From Gemmatimonadota bacterium (GTDB taxonomy: Bacteria > Gemmatimonadota > Gemmatimonadetes > Gemmatimonadales > Gemmatimonadaceae): 5,137 bases of DNA. The notes beneath the pieces are model-generated. The model had not been told where the DNA came from. It did not search any database and saw nothing but the letters and a program-made list of their open reading frames with translations. The translations under genes were made by a program, and so were the position numbers. Positions 1 through 5,137 of this stretch are shown piece by piece. The DNA lies in contig JAOUHR010000189.1 of the NCBI GenBank assembly GCA_029884515.1, positions 1 through 5,137 on the forward strand, read 5' to 3'. How positions within the stretch are numbered: position 1 is the first letter of the stretch; the number at the start of each line of letters is the position of its first letter.

Positions 1-1554
1 ATTGGCCGGTGCCATCGCGTTGCCGAGCGGCGGGATGGGCTTGGTGGGATCACCGTAGGTGTCCCAGTTGCGGCGCGCACTGATCGCGCCGGTGGGATCG
101 CCCGGGCGGATGGGGCGTTCAGAGCCCGTCACGAGGTCGCGACGCGAGAGGCCGAGGAACTGCGACGAGGTGTAGAGCGTGCGGTTGTCGGAGGTGTCGA
201 TCACGTTGAAGAACCCGTCGCCCCCGCCCCAGCGCACCCAGTCGGCGTTGATGATCCCTTCCGCACGGTACGTCGCCGACGGGCCGCCCCACGAGCCGTT
301 GTCCTGCAGGCCGCCGTAGACGTTGTAGGGCTTCGCCAGGTCGGCGGTGATGCGGTACCACTGGCTCACCGGGAGGTCGGCGATGAAGATCCACGTGGCC
401 GCGCGGTCATAGCTGATGCCGATGCCGCCGTCGTCGGCCTTGATGAGGTGCATCGGGTCGGCGGGGTCGATCCACATGAAGCGGTCATCCCCGTGCAGCG
501 ACTGGTCGACGCTCTTGGAGGTCTTTCCGCAGTCGGTGCTCATCGAGAAGAAGTTCATCATATAGATGCGGCAGGGGTCCACCGGATCCACGATCACCTG
601 GCTCCCGTACATCGGCCGCGGGTTCCAGGTGCTCTGCTGGGTGAACGACTCGCCGCGATCGTCGGAGCGGTAGAGTCCCGCCTGCGGCTCCTCGTAGTTG
701 GTGCTCGCGGTGTAGCGCAGCCCCTGCTCCACGCTCACGTACACGATGCGCGGGTCGCCGCGGAAGATCGCGATGCCGATGCGGCCGTAATCGCCCGTGG
801 GGAGTCCGTTCGTGAGCTTGCGCCACGTGCTTCCGCCGTCGGTGGACTTCCAGAGCGCGCTGCCGGGTCCGCCGCCGTTGAAGCCGAAGGGGGCGCGGCG
901 CCGCTGGTAGCTCGCGGCGTACATGATGTTCGGATCCGAGGGATCCATCGCGACGTCCACCACGCCGGTGTTCGCGTCCACCGTGAGCACCTGTTGCCAG
1001 GTGGTGCCGCCGTCGCGCGTTCTATAGAGACCGCGTTCGTCGTTCGGGCCCCAGAGCTGGCCCATCGCGGCGACGAAGGCGGTCTCCTTGCTCTGCGGAT
1101 GCAGGACGATCCGCCCGATGTGGCCCGAGTTGCGGAGGCCGACGTTGCGCCAGCTCTTGCCGCCGTCGCGCGAGAGGTAGACGCCGTCGCCCCACGAGGA
1201 GCTCTGGCGGCTCGCGCGCTCACCGGTGCCGAGCCAGACGATGCTCGTGTCCTGTTGGTTGAGCGCGATCGCGCCGATGGAGTGCGTGCCACCGTCGCCG
1301 AACTGCGCGGTGAAGGTGGTGCCGTTGTTGGTGGTCTTGTAGAGGCCGCCGGTGCTCGACGCGGCGTAGAAGACGTGGGGCTCGGCCTCGTACACGGCGA
1401 GGTCCACGATGCGGCCGGAGACCACCGCGGGGCCGATGGTGCGGAGCGGGAGGCCCGCGGTGAGTGCGGTGGACGGCGTCTGCGCCCGCGCGGGGAGCAC
1501 GGCAGCGAGGGCGCCAAGGCTGAGGACGAACGCGACGAGGCTGCGTGATGACAT
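1..1554 (-). CDS. Secreted Asp-box (BNR) beta-propeller protein, VPS10/sortilin-like, N-terminal 518 aa (partial, runs off left edge)
   Basis: The frame is open from ATG at 1554 to base 1 without a stop, so only the N-terminal 518 codons are present. Residues 1-24 form a Sec signal peptide: Arg4, a hydrophobic stretch to about 20, and an ARA-Q cleavage site. The mature part carries repeated Asp-box hairpins (S-x-D-x-G-x-T-W type): around 75-81, LSRDGGKSW 127-135, RTRDGGTTW 178-186, KSTDGGSTW 236-244, RSDDRGESF 296-304, and degenerate copies at 339-346 and 381-388. The GGLQDNGSWGGPS motif (414-426) and WIDP (361-364) are typical of the large BNR-repeat proteins often annotated as glycosyl hydrolase or VPS10/sortilin-like in Gemmatimonadota, Acidobacteriota and Bacteroidota, usually about 1,000 aa or more, so roughly half is missing. 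No catalytic activity can be assigned: Asp boxes are structural, and the glycosidase label in this family is generally unproven. It is exported to the periplasm or beyond. It is transcribed divergently from the permease operon. Confidence 0.88.
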   Translation of the reverse strand, partial: MSSRSLVAFVLSLGALAAVLPARAQTPSTALTAGLPLRTIGPAVVSGRIVDLAVYEAEPHVFYAASSTGGLYKTTNNGTTFTAQFGDGGTHSIGAIALNQQDTSIVWLGTGERASRQSSSWGDGVYLSRDGGKSWRNVGLRNSGHIGRIVLHPQSKETAFVAAMGQLWGPNDERGLYRTRDGGTTWQQVLTVDANTGVVDVAMDPSDPNIMYAASYQRRRAPFGFNGGGPGSALWKSTDGGSTWRKLTNGLPTGDYGRIGIAIFRGDPRIVYVSVEQGLRYTASTNYEEPQAGLYRSDDRGESFTQQSTWNPRPMYGSQVIVDPVDPCRIYMMNFFSMSTDCGKTSKSVDQSLHGDDRFMWIDPADPMHLIKADDGGIGISYDRAATWIFIADLPVSQWYRITADLAKPYNVYGGLQDNGSWGGPSATYRAEGIINADWVRWGGGDGFFNVIDTSDNRTLYTSSQFLGLSRRDLVTGSERPIRPGDPTGAISARRNWDTYGDPTKPIPPLGNAMAPAN

Positions 1555-1560
1555 GGGTGG

Positions 1561-1564
1561 CTCC
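1561..1564 (-). promoter_or_regulatory. Ribosome binding site of the Asp-box protein gene
   Basis: On the minus strand GGAG lies 6 bases before the ATG at 1554. This fixes the start and places the signal peptide at the very N-terminus. Confidence 0.6.
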
Positions 1565-1610
1565 AGTTGAGTTCGGCGCGCGCGGGCCGGAGTGCGCGTG
1601 GAATGTCCCG

Positions 1611-1639
1611 ATGTTACGACGGCTCGCACGAAGGGGTAA
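1611..1639 (-). promoter_or_regulatory. Weak candidate sigma-70-like promoter for the Asp-box protein gene
   Basis: Read on the minus strand, TTACCC (3 of 6 matches to TTGACA) and TAACAT (4 of 6 matches to TATAAT) are separated by exactly 17 bases. Initiation would fall near 1604, giving a leader of about 50 bases before the ATG at 1554. Matches are modest and such boxes occur by chance, so this is only the best candidate in the 142-base divergent intergenic region. Confidence 0.25.
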
Positions 1640-1662
1640 GGCCGCGCCCACCCGGAGAGCGG

Positions 1663-1686
1663 TGGCGCCCCCCCAGCGGAGCGCCA
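1663..1686. repeat. Inverted repeat TGGCGC-N12-GCGCCA before the permease gene
   Basis: Two perfect 6-base arms (1663-1668 and 1681-1686) flank a 12-base spacer that contains most of a run of seven C (1668-1674). The right arm ends 10 bases before the permease ATG. It could be an operator for a dimeric regulator or, if transcribed, a leader hairpin holding the only nearby GGAG (1678-1681) in its loop and arm. In a GC-rich genome a 6-base dyad can arise by chance. Confidence 0.3.
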
Positions 1687-1696
1687 TATTCCCGCC

Positions 1697-3001
1697 ATGA
1701 CGAGCCTGGGCGAACTGCGGCGTTCCGTCGGTCTCGCGCGCGCGACGGCGATGGTCGTCGGCATCATCATCGGCGCGTCGATCTTCGTGCAGCCCTCGGC
1801 GATCACCGCCGAGGTGCCGTCGGCGCGCGGCGTGCTGCTCGTGTGGGCCGTGGCCGGCTTCCTCACGATGATCGGGTCGCTCGTGGTGGCCGAGCTCGCC
1901 TCGATGTGGCCGCGCACGGGCGGTGTGTACGCATGGCTCAACGAGGCCTACTCGCCCGCGCTCGGCTTCCTCTGGGGCTGGGCGATGTTCTGGACGATGC
2001 ACACCGGGATCATCGCCGCGATCGCCACCGTCTTCGCACAGTACCTCGGCACCTTCGTCCCGCTCGGCCCCGCGGGCACCAGGGGCATGGCCGTCGCCGC
2101 CGTCTGGGTGCTCTCGGCCGTGAGCTACCGCGGCATCCGCCAGGCGAGCGTGGTGCAGACCGCGCTCACGGCGGTGAAGGTGCTCGCGATCCTGCTCATC
2201 ATCGCCATCGGGCTCTCAATGGGCACCGGACTCGGCGCCGCGATCGTCACGCCCGCCGCAACACCGGTGACGGCGACGGGATTCGTCGCGGCCTTGATCG
2301 CGGGCCTCTTCGCGTACGGCGGCTGGCACATGGTGTCGTATGCCGCGGAGGAGACGATCGACCCCACGCGCACGATCCCGCGCGCGCTCGTGATCGGCAC
2401 GCTCACGGTCACGGTCCTCTACGTCGCGCTCAACACCGCCTACCTGGCGGTGCTCCCGGTGGAGGTGGTGCGGAGCTCCACGCGGGTCGCGGCCGACTTC
2501 GCCGATGCGGCGATCGGCGGCTCCGGACGCGAACTCATGGCGGCGCTCGTCGTGGTCTCCACGCTGGGCGCCGTGAACGGCGTGATCCTGGCCGGCCCGC
2601 GTGTGTACCTCGCGATGTCGCGCGACGGGTTGCTCCCGGCGTGGGTCGGTGCGGTCCATCCCCGGTATCGCACCCCGCACCGGGCCGTCGTGCTGCAGGC
2701 GGTGTGGGCCTCGGTGCTCATCTCCACCGGGTCGTACCGCGCCCTCTTCACGCGCGTCGTCTACACCGAGTGGATCTTCTTCGCGCTGCTGGCGGCGAGC
2801 CTCTTCTTCCTCCGCCGGCGGCCTGGGTACGCGCCCGCGTATCGCGCCTGGGGCTACCCCGTGCTCCCGGCGCTCTTCGTGGCATCGTCGGCGGTGATCG
2901 TGGTCAACCAACTGGTCACCGACCCCGTAGACAGCGCGATGGGGCTGCTGCTCGTGCTCTTCGGAGTTCCCTTCTATTACCTGAGGATCAAACGGCCGTG
3001 A
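1697..3001 (+). CDS. APC-superfamily amino-acid permease (LAT/SteT-like), 434 aa
   Basis: This is an inner-membrane secondary transporter with the 12-helix pattern of the amino acid-polyamine-organocation family. The broken first helix carries GIIIGASIF (22-30), the glycine-rich substrate-binding segment of APC carriers. Helix 6 has FAYGGWHMVSYAAEE (205-219), close to the FAYxGWxxxxxxxEE signature of the L-type (LAT) branch, followed by the conserved basic/proline loop DPTRTIPRA. Helix 8 and its loop read GAVNGVILAGPRVYLAMSRDGLLP (289-312, shown in part by family), also typical. Hydrophobic segments lie near 16-37, 45-68, 88-118, 130-145, 153-173, 193-213, 231-252, 278-300, 328-345, 354-373, 388-404 and 412-428. 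Length matches the family. The ATG is placed by the usual short cytoplasmic N-terminus before helix 1; the nearest GGAG is 15 bases away, too far for a normal RBS. The stop overlaps the next gene's GTG. Substrate is not predictable beyond an amino acid or amine. Confidence 0.9.
   Translation: MTSLGELRRSVGLARATAMVVGIIIGASIFVQPSAITAEVPSARGVLLVWAVAGFLTMIGSLVVAELASMWPRTGGVYAWLNEAYSPALGFLWGWAMFWTMHTGIIAAIATVFAQYLGTFVPLGPAGTRGMAVAAVWVLSAVSYRGIRQASVVQTALTAVKVLAILLIIAIGLSMGTGLGAAIVTPAATPVTATGFVAALIAGLFAYGGWHMVSYAAEETIDPTRTIPRALVIGTLTVTVLYVALNTAYLAVLPVEVVRSSTRVAADFADAAIGGSGRELMAALVVVSTLGAVNGVILAGPRVYLAMSRDGLLPAWVGAVHPRYRTPHRAVVLQAVWASVLISTGSYRALFTRVVYTEWIFFALLAASLFFLRRRPGYAPAYRAWGYPVLPALFVASSAVIVVNQLVTDPVDSAMGLLLVLFGVPFYYLRIKRP
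2983..2986 (+). promoter_or_regulatory. Ribosome binding site of the amidohydrolase, inside the permease gene
   Basis: GAGG (followed by A) lies 11 bases before the GTG at 2998, within the last codons of the permease. Spacing is slightly long; together with the GTGA overlap it suggests translation coupled to the permease. Confidence 0.45.
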
Positions 3002-3978
3002 GGATCATCGACGTCCACAACCACTTCTATCCCCCCGCGTACATCGACGCCCTCAAGTCGGGCGACAGCTCCGTGCGCGTGGTGATGGATCCGCAGGGCA
3101 ACCCCGAGATCCACTATCCGGGCGACTACAACGTCGCGGTGCCCGGCCATCGCGACATCGCGTACCGCCAGGGGGTGCTCGAGCGCGAGGGCGTCGACAC
3201 GCAGGTGATCACGCTCACCACGCCGGGCACCCACGTGGAGACGGCGGCGCGCGCCGCGCGACTCGCCTCCCTCGTGAACGACGCCTTCGCACAGGTGATC
3301 AGCGAACGCGCCCCGCGCTTCTCCGCCCTCGCCACCCTGCCCCTCAACGACCCGGCCGCCGCGCTCAAGGAGTTCCGTCGCGCGATCGAGGAGCTCAAGC
3401 TCCCCGGCGCGATGCTCTTCAGCAACGTGAACGGCGTGCCGCTCGCCGACGAGCGCTACTGGCCGCTCTACGAGGCGGCGGACGGCTACGGCGCGGTGCT
3501 GCACATCCATCCGACCAACCCGGTGGATGTCTCGGCGATGAAGGCGTACTGGCTGATGCCGCTCGTGGGCTTCCTCTTCGACACGACGATCGCCGCGTCG
3601 CACCTCGTGTTCAGCGGCGTCGCCGATCGCTACCCGCGCATCAACTGGGTGCTGAGCCACCTGGGCGGCGCCATCCCGTACCTCGCCGAGCGGCTCGACC
3701 GCGGCTTCCACGCGTTCCCCGAGTGCCGCGCGCACATCGACCGCCTGCCGAGCGAGTACCTGAAGGGCTGGCACTACGACACCGTGAACTTCGACCGCGA
3801 CGCGCTGATGCTCGCGATCAGCTTCGCCGGCGCGGATCACGTGCTCGCAGGGAGCGACTATCCGCATGCGATCGGGAGCATCCCGGCGATGAACGCCGCG
3901 CTCAAGTCGCTCCCGATCGCCGCGGCGGACAAGGAGGCGATCCTCGGCGGGAATGCGGCGCGGTTGTACAAGCTCTGA
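2998..3978 (+). CDS. ACMSD-related metal-dependent amidohydrolase (amidohydrolase_2 family), 326 aa
   Basis: A cytoplasmic TIM-barrel enzyme of the amidohydrolase_2 group, which includes aminocarboxymuconate-semialdehyde decarboxylase (ACMSD), gamma-resorcylate decarboxylase and related C-C lyases and hydrolases. The N-terminus MRIIDVHNHFYPP gives the metal ligand pair His7/His9; LHIHP gives His171; LSHLGGAIPY gives His221; and GSDYPH gives Asp287, matching the H-x-H, H, H, D set of ACMSD. Arg232, 11 residues after His221, occupies the position of a substrate-binding arginine known in bacterial ACMSD. Length (326 aa) is close to ACMSD (about 330-340). The GTG start at 2998 overlaps the permease TGA and puts the H-x-H motif at the expected distance from the N-terminus. 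The long upstream open frame is only a shadow of the permease. No other kynurenine or nitrobenzoate pathway gene is in view, so true ACMSD activity is unproven; the coupled permease may supply its substrate. Confidence 0.88.
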   Translation: MRIIDVHNHFYPPAYIDALKSGDSSVRVVMDPQGNPEIHYPGDYNVAVPGHRDIAYRQGVLEREGVDTQVITLTTPGTHVETAARAARLASLVNDAFAQVISERAPRFSALATLPLNDPAAALKEFRRAIEELKLPGAMLFSNVNGVPLADERYWPLYEAADGYGAVLHIHPTNPVDVSAMKAYWLMPLVGFLFDTTIAASHLVFSGVADRYPRINWVLSHLGGAIPYLAERLDRGFHAFPECRAHIDRLPSEYLKGWHYDTVNFDRDALMLAISFAGADHVLAGSDYPHAIGSIPAMNAALKSLPIAAADKEAILGGNAARLYKL

Positions 3979-3979
3979 G

Positions 3980-4005
3980 CAGGTTCGCCTGACCCGATTC
4001 CGGGT
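3980..4005 (+). terminator. Two back-to-back small hairpins after the permease-amidohydrolase operon
   Basis: Directly after the TGA at 3976-3978, CAGG-TTCG-CCTG (3980-3991, 4-bp stem with a UUCG loop, a stable tetraloop) is followed without a gap by ACCCG-ATTC-CGGGT (3992-4005, 5-bp stem). There is no T tract, so this is not a classical intrinsic terminator; it may protect the 3' end or help pausing. Stems are short and could be chance in GC-rich DNA. Confidence 0.3.
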
Positions 4006-4014
4006 GCGGCGTCA

Positions 4015-4383
4015 TCATCGCCCGGCCGGCGCAGTCATCCACAAGAAGAGCGAGCCCGCGCGGATGAACGATGGCGCAAGACGCTGCAAGAGATCGAACG
4101 CATTCTCGATCACCTGGATGTCCGTTCCCGGGAGATTCGGGATCGCCGAGCGACTCATGAGGAACCGGTCGGTGCCCGGATCGTAATCGTCGACGGCGGC
4201 GAAGGTGTTCAAGTACTGGAAGTGCTCAGTGACTTGGAACAGCGCTGTCGTTCTCTGGACGCGCAGGGTCGGAGCCGCTTCCAGTTGGACGGAGACCATC
4301 CGGAACTCATCTCGAGAGAAGAGTTCGCTTTAGGACGCGCCCCAGAGCGGTACCGAGGCCTCGCCAGTCGCGCCTTGGAGATC
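4015..4383 (-). pseudogene. Remnant of a PD40/WD40-like (TolB-type) propeller C-terminus, likely from a Ser/Thr-kinase-linked protein
   Basis: The minus-strand frame is open from 4329 to a TGA at 4015-4017. Its translation matches, from memory of the family, the C-terminal end of the propeller found behind bacterial Ser/Thr kinases: SELFSRDEFRMVSV resembles the usual RELFYRxGDRMMAV, then PTLRVQRTTALFQV (usual PTFRAGTPRVLFE), DDYDPGTDRFLMSR (usual YDVSPDGQRFLM), and DIQVIENAFDLLQRLAP (usual VVxNWFEELKxRVP, near the family's C-terminus). Similarity appears to continue upstream through the TAA at 4330-4332 (PLWGAS-stop-SELF against PVWSxDGRELF) up to another stop at 4384-4386. No kinase domain or start precedes it, and the last 17 or so residues look like read-through past the normal end. 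By hand count, third-position GC in this frame is about 83%, against about 63% for the in-phase plus-strand frame, which supports the minus strand. Alternatively ATG 4299 begins a 94-aa small protein, which I think less likely. Confidence 0.5.
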
Positions 4384-4408
4384 CTAGGGTGATGCGGCCT
4401 CGAGCAAC

Positions 4409-4434
4409 GGTGGGCCACGCAAGGTGGCCTCACC
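4409..4434 (-). terminator. Stem-loop abutting the lipoprotein stop codon, candidate terminator
   Basis: GGTGGGCCAC (4409-4418) pairs with GTGGCC-T-CACC (4424-4434) around a 5-base loop: ten base pairs with one bulged base. It starts directly after the minus-strand TGA (4435-4437). Neither strand has a T run after the stem, so it may terminate weakly, act in both directions, or protect the mRNA 3' end rather than be a classical rho-independent terminator. Confidence 0.45.
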
Positions 4435-5094
4435 TCAGGTGTATCCCGCCCTCCACCGCCCCGGCAGGAATCGGATCAGCGGCACCGGCGGCTCGCTGGC
4501 CGATCGCAGCGCCCCCGAGAGGTCCAACACGATGTCGGGCGACCGCGGGGACGGCACGGGCACCTCGAAGTCGATGGAGAGATAGTACCGGCGACCCACG
4601 TCCAGGAGGCTGTCCTCGGACACGATCGGCCGGTACCCCCACCGCGCGCCGCTCCCGGCTCGCCTCCAGGCATCGTCCCACTGGCCGAACTCGAAACCGG
4701 CCGCGCCCGCCAGGCGCTGGCCGGCGACCTGCAGCACGGCAGCCGACGGACGGAAGACGAACCCCGTCGTTGCGGGCGTCACCGTCACGAACACGCGCGT
4801 CCGGCCCGGTGCGGGATCGTTGGCGTACACCCGGCGCGGATCGTAGGAGAGCGGAAGGATGAAGAGATAGACCTTCGTGTCGTACGTCCGCAGTTGGTTG
4901 TTGATGGCCACGCGCAGCGCGAGCCCGGGCACGCGCAACTCCGGAGGCTGTCGCGGCACGACGCGCGACATCGAGTCGAGACTGGACGCGTTCGGCGGAG
5001 TGCCGATGTAGGCGACGCTCTCCCAGCCTCCGCGGTACCCCGCACAGCCCGCGGCCAGAAGGCCGGCGGCCACCAGGAACGCCCGTTGCTGCAT
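4435..5094 (-). CDS. Putative lipoprotein of unknown function, 219 aa
   Basis: I do not recognise a family. The N-terminus MQQRAFLVAAGLLAAGC is a short lipoprotein signal: one Arg, a hydrophobic stretch, and an AAGC lipobox giving lipidated Cys17. Residue 18 is Ala, not Asp, which in enterobacterial rules would favour the outer membrane; whether that rule holds here is unknown. Cys17 is the only cysteine. The mature part begins with a low-complexity linker (about 25-55), then alternating hydrophobic segments (LRVPGLALRVAINNQ 53-67, TKVYLFILPLSY 73-84, TRVFVTVTP 99-107, YYLSIDFEVPV 170-180, DIVLDLSGAL 187-196) that suggest a beta-rich, possibly Ig-like or sandwich fold. No catalytic motif is visible. 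ATG 5094 is chosen over an in-frame GTG at 5136 because the lipobox is then correctly placed and a strong Shine-Dalgarno region sits directly upstream. Codon use matches its neighbours. It appears to be a single-gene unit. Confidence 0.8.
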   Translation of the reverse strand: MQQRAFLVAAGLLAAGCAGYRGGWESVAYIGTPPNASSLDSMSRVVPRQPPELRVPGLALRVAINNQLRTYDTKVYLFILPLSYDPRRVYANDPAPGRTRVFVTVTPATTGFVFRPSAAVLQVAGQRLAGAAGFEFGQWDDAWRRAGSGARWGYRPIVSEDSLLDVGRRYYLSIDFEVPVPSPRSPDIVLDLSGALRSASEPPVPLIRFLPGRWRAGYT

Positions 5095-5098
5095 CACG

Positions 5099-5110
5099 CT
5101 CCTCTCCTCC
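5099..5110 (-). promoter_or_regulatory. Strong repeated Shine-Dalgarno region that sets the lipoprotein start
   Basis: On the minus strand GGAGGAGAGGAG ends 4 bases before the ATG at 5094, offering overlapping GGAG/GAGG registers at spacings of about 4 to 10 bases. This favours the ATG (or the adjacent in-frame GTG at 5097) over the upstream GTG at 5136. Confidence 0.65.
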
Positions 5111-5121
5111 CGAAGTGAAGG

Positions 5122-5135
5122 ATCATGACCGGTCA
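5122..5135 (-). promoter_or_regulatory. Palindrome TGACCGGTCA with an overlapping -10-like CATGAT upstream of the lipoprotein gene
   Basis: A perfect 10-base palindrome lies at 5126-5135. On the minus strand it partly overlaps CATGAT (5122-5127, 4 of 6 matches to TATAAT), which would start a transcript about 20 bases before the ATG at 5094. The arrangement would suit an operator over a promoter, but the -35 region is outside the window and the site is single. Confidence 0.2.
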
Positions 5136-5137
5136 CG

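Noticed and set aside
448..1548. Long plus-strand open frame (366 codons) opposite the propeller gene
   Set aside because: It is the complement of the Asp-box gene. Its translation is rich in Val, Ala, Arg and His with no domain, while the minus frame has a signal peptide and repeated Asp-box motifs.
1571..1600. CG-alternating tract in the divergent intergenic region, considered as a special structural element
   Set aside because: Short CG runs are expected at this base composition and the tract has no repeat unit or symmetry beyond that.
1567..1610. Plus-strand promoter with TTGAGT at 1567-1572
   Set aside because: No -10-like hexamer lies 15-19 bases downstream; the following sequence is GC-only.
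1567..2997. Long open frame in phase with and upstream of the amidohydrolase (803 codons in total)
   Set aside because: The part before 2998 is an Arg/Gly/His-rich shadow of the permease in another frame. The amidohydrolase family starts at the H-x-H motif, which fits the GTG at 2998; there is no fusion protein.
3979..3996. Possible stop-codon readthrough of the amidohydrolase into the following open frame
   Set aside because: The enzyme already has full family length with a normal C-terminal helix (LGGNAARLYKL), and no readthrough context is evident.
3979..4389. Open plus-strand frame after the amidohydrolase stop, rich in Glu, Arg and Asp and helix-like, ending in TGA at 4390-4392
   Set aside because: It has no ATG, GTG or TTG start near its beginning, uses TTA, CTA and AGA codons, and has lower third-position GC (about 63%) than the in-phase minus frame (about 83%). 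The Glu/Arg richness is expected opposite Leu/Phe/Ala/Ser codons of the propeller remnant.
4389..4862. Plus-strand open frame opposite the lipoprotein gene
   Set aside because: Pro/Arg/Ala-rich shadow with no domain; the minus frame has a lipobox, a strong RBS and a sensible beta-strand pattern.

Overview
The window is high-GC DNA (roughly two thirds G+C by eye, strongly GC-biased third codon positions) and looks like an ordinary chromosomal stretch from a Gemmatimonadota-type bacterium or a relative. That placement is an inference from gene content: a large secreted Asp-box (BNR) propeller protein, a short taxon-restricted-looking lipoprotein, and the eroded tail of a PD40/WD40-like propeller of the kind fused to Ser/Thr kinases. 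No gene here is a phylogenetic marker. I see no rRNA, tRNA, CRISPR array, insertion sequence or phage gene.

Layout. (1) 1-1554, minus strand: the N-terminal 518 codons of a secreted BNR/VPS10-like propeller protein that runs off the left edge. (2) 1555-1696: divergent intergenic region with an Asp-box gene RBS, a weak minus-strand promoter candidate, and an inverted repeat just before the next gene. (3) 1697-3978, plus strand: a two-gene operon, an APC-superfamily amino-acid permease (LAT/SteT-like) followed with a 4-base GTGA overlap by an ACMSD-related metal-dependent amidohydrolase/decarboxylase. (4) 3979-4434: no intact gene; it holds two small back-to-back hairpins, then an antisense remnant of a TolB/PD40-like propeller C-terminus (4015-4383, with in-frame stops), then a strong hairpin abutting the next gene's stop codon. 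(5) 4435-5094, minus strand: a 219-aa lipoprotein of unknown function with a very strong Shine-Dalgarno region, and a 10-bp palindrome near the right edge.

How the genes work together. The only clear functional unit is the permease-amidohydrolase pair: translational coupling suggests uptake of an amino acid or related organic acid and its processing by a metal-dependent hydrolase or decarboxylase in the cytoplasm. The propeller protein and the lipoprotein are envelope or exported proteins on the opposite strand with no visible link to the pair. I found no convincing evidence of a previously undescribed system. The most useful observations are the unlabelled pseudogene remnant, the coupled transporter-enzyme cassette, and the unusual translation start region of the permease.
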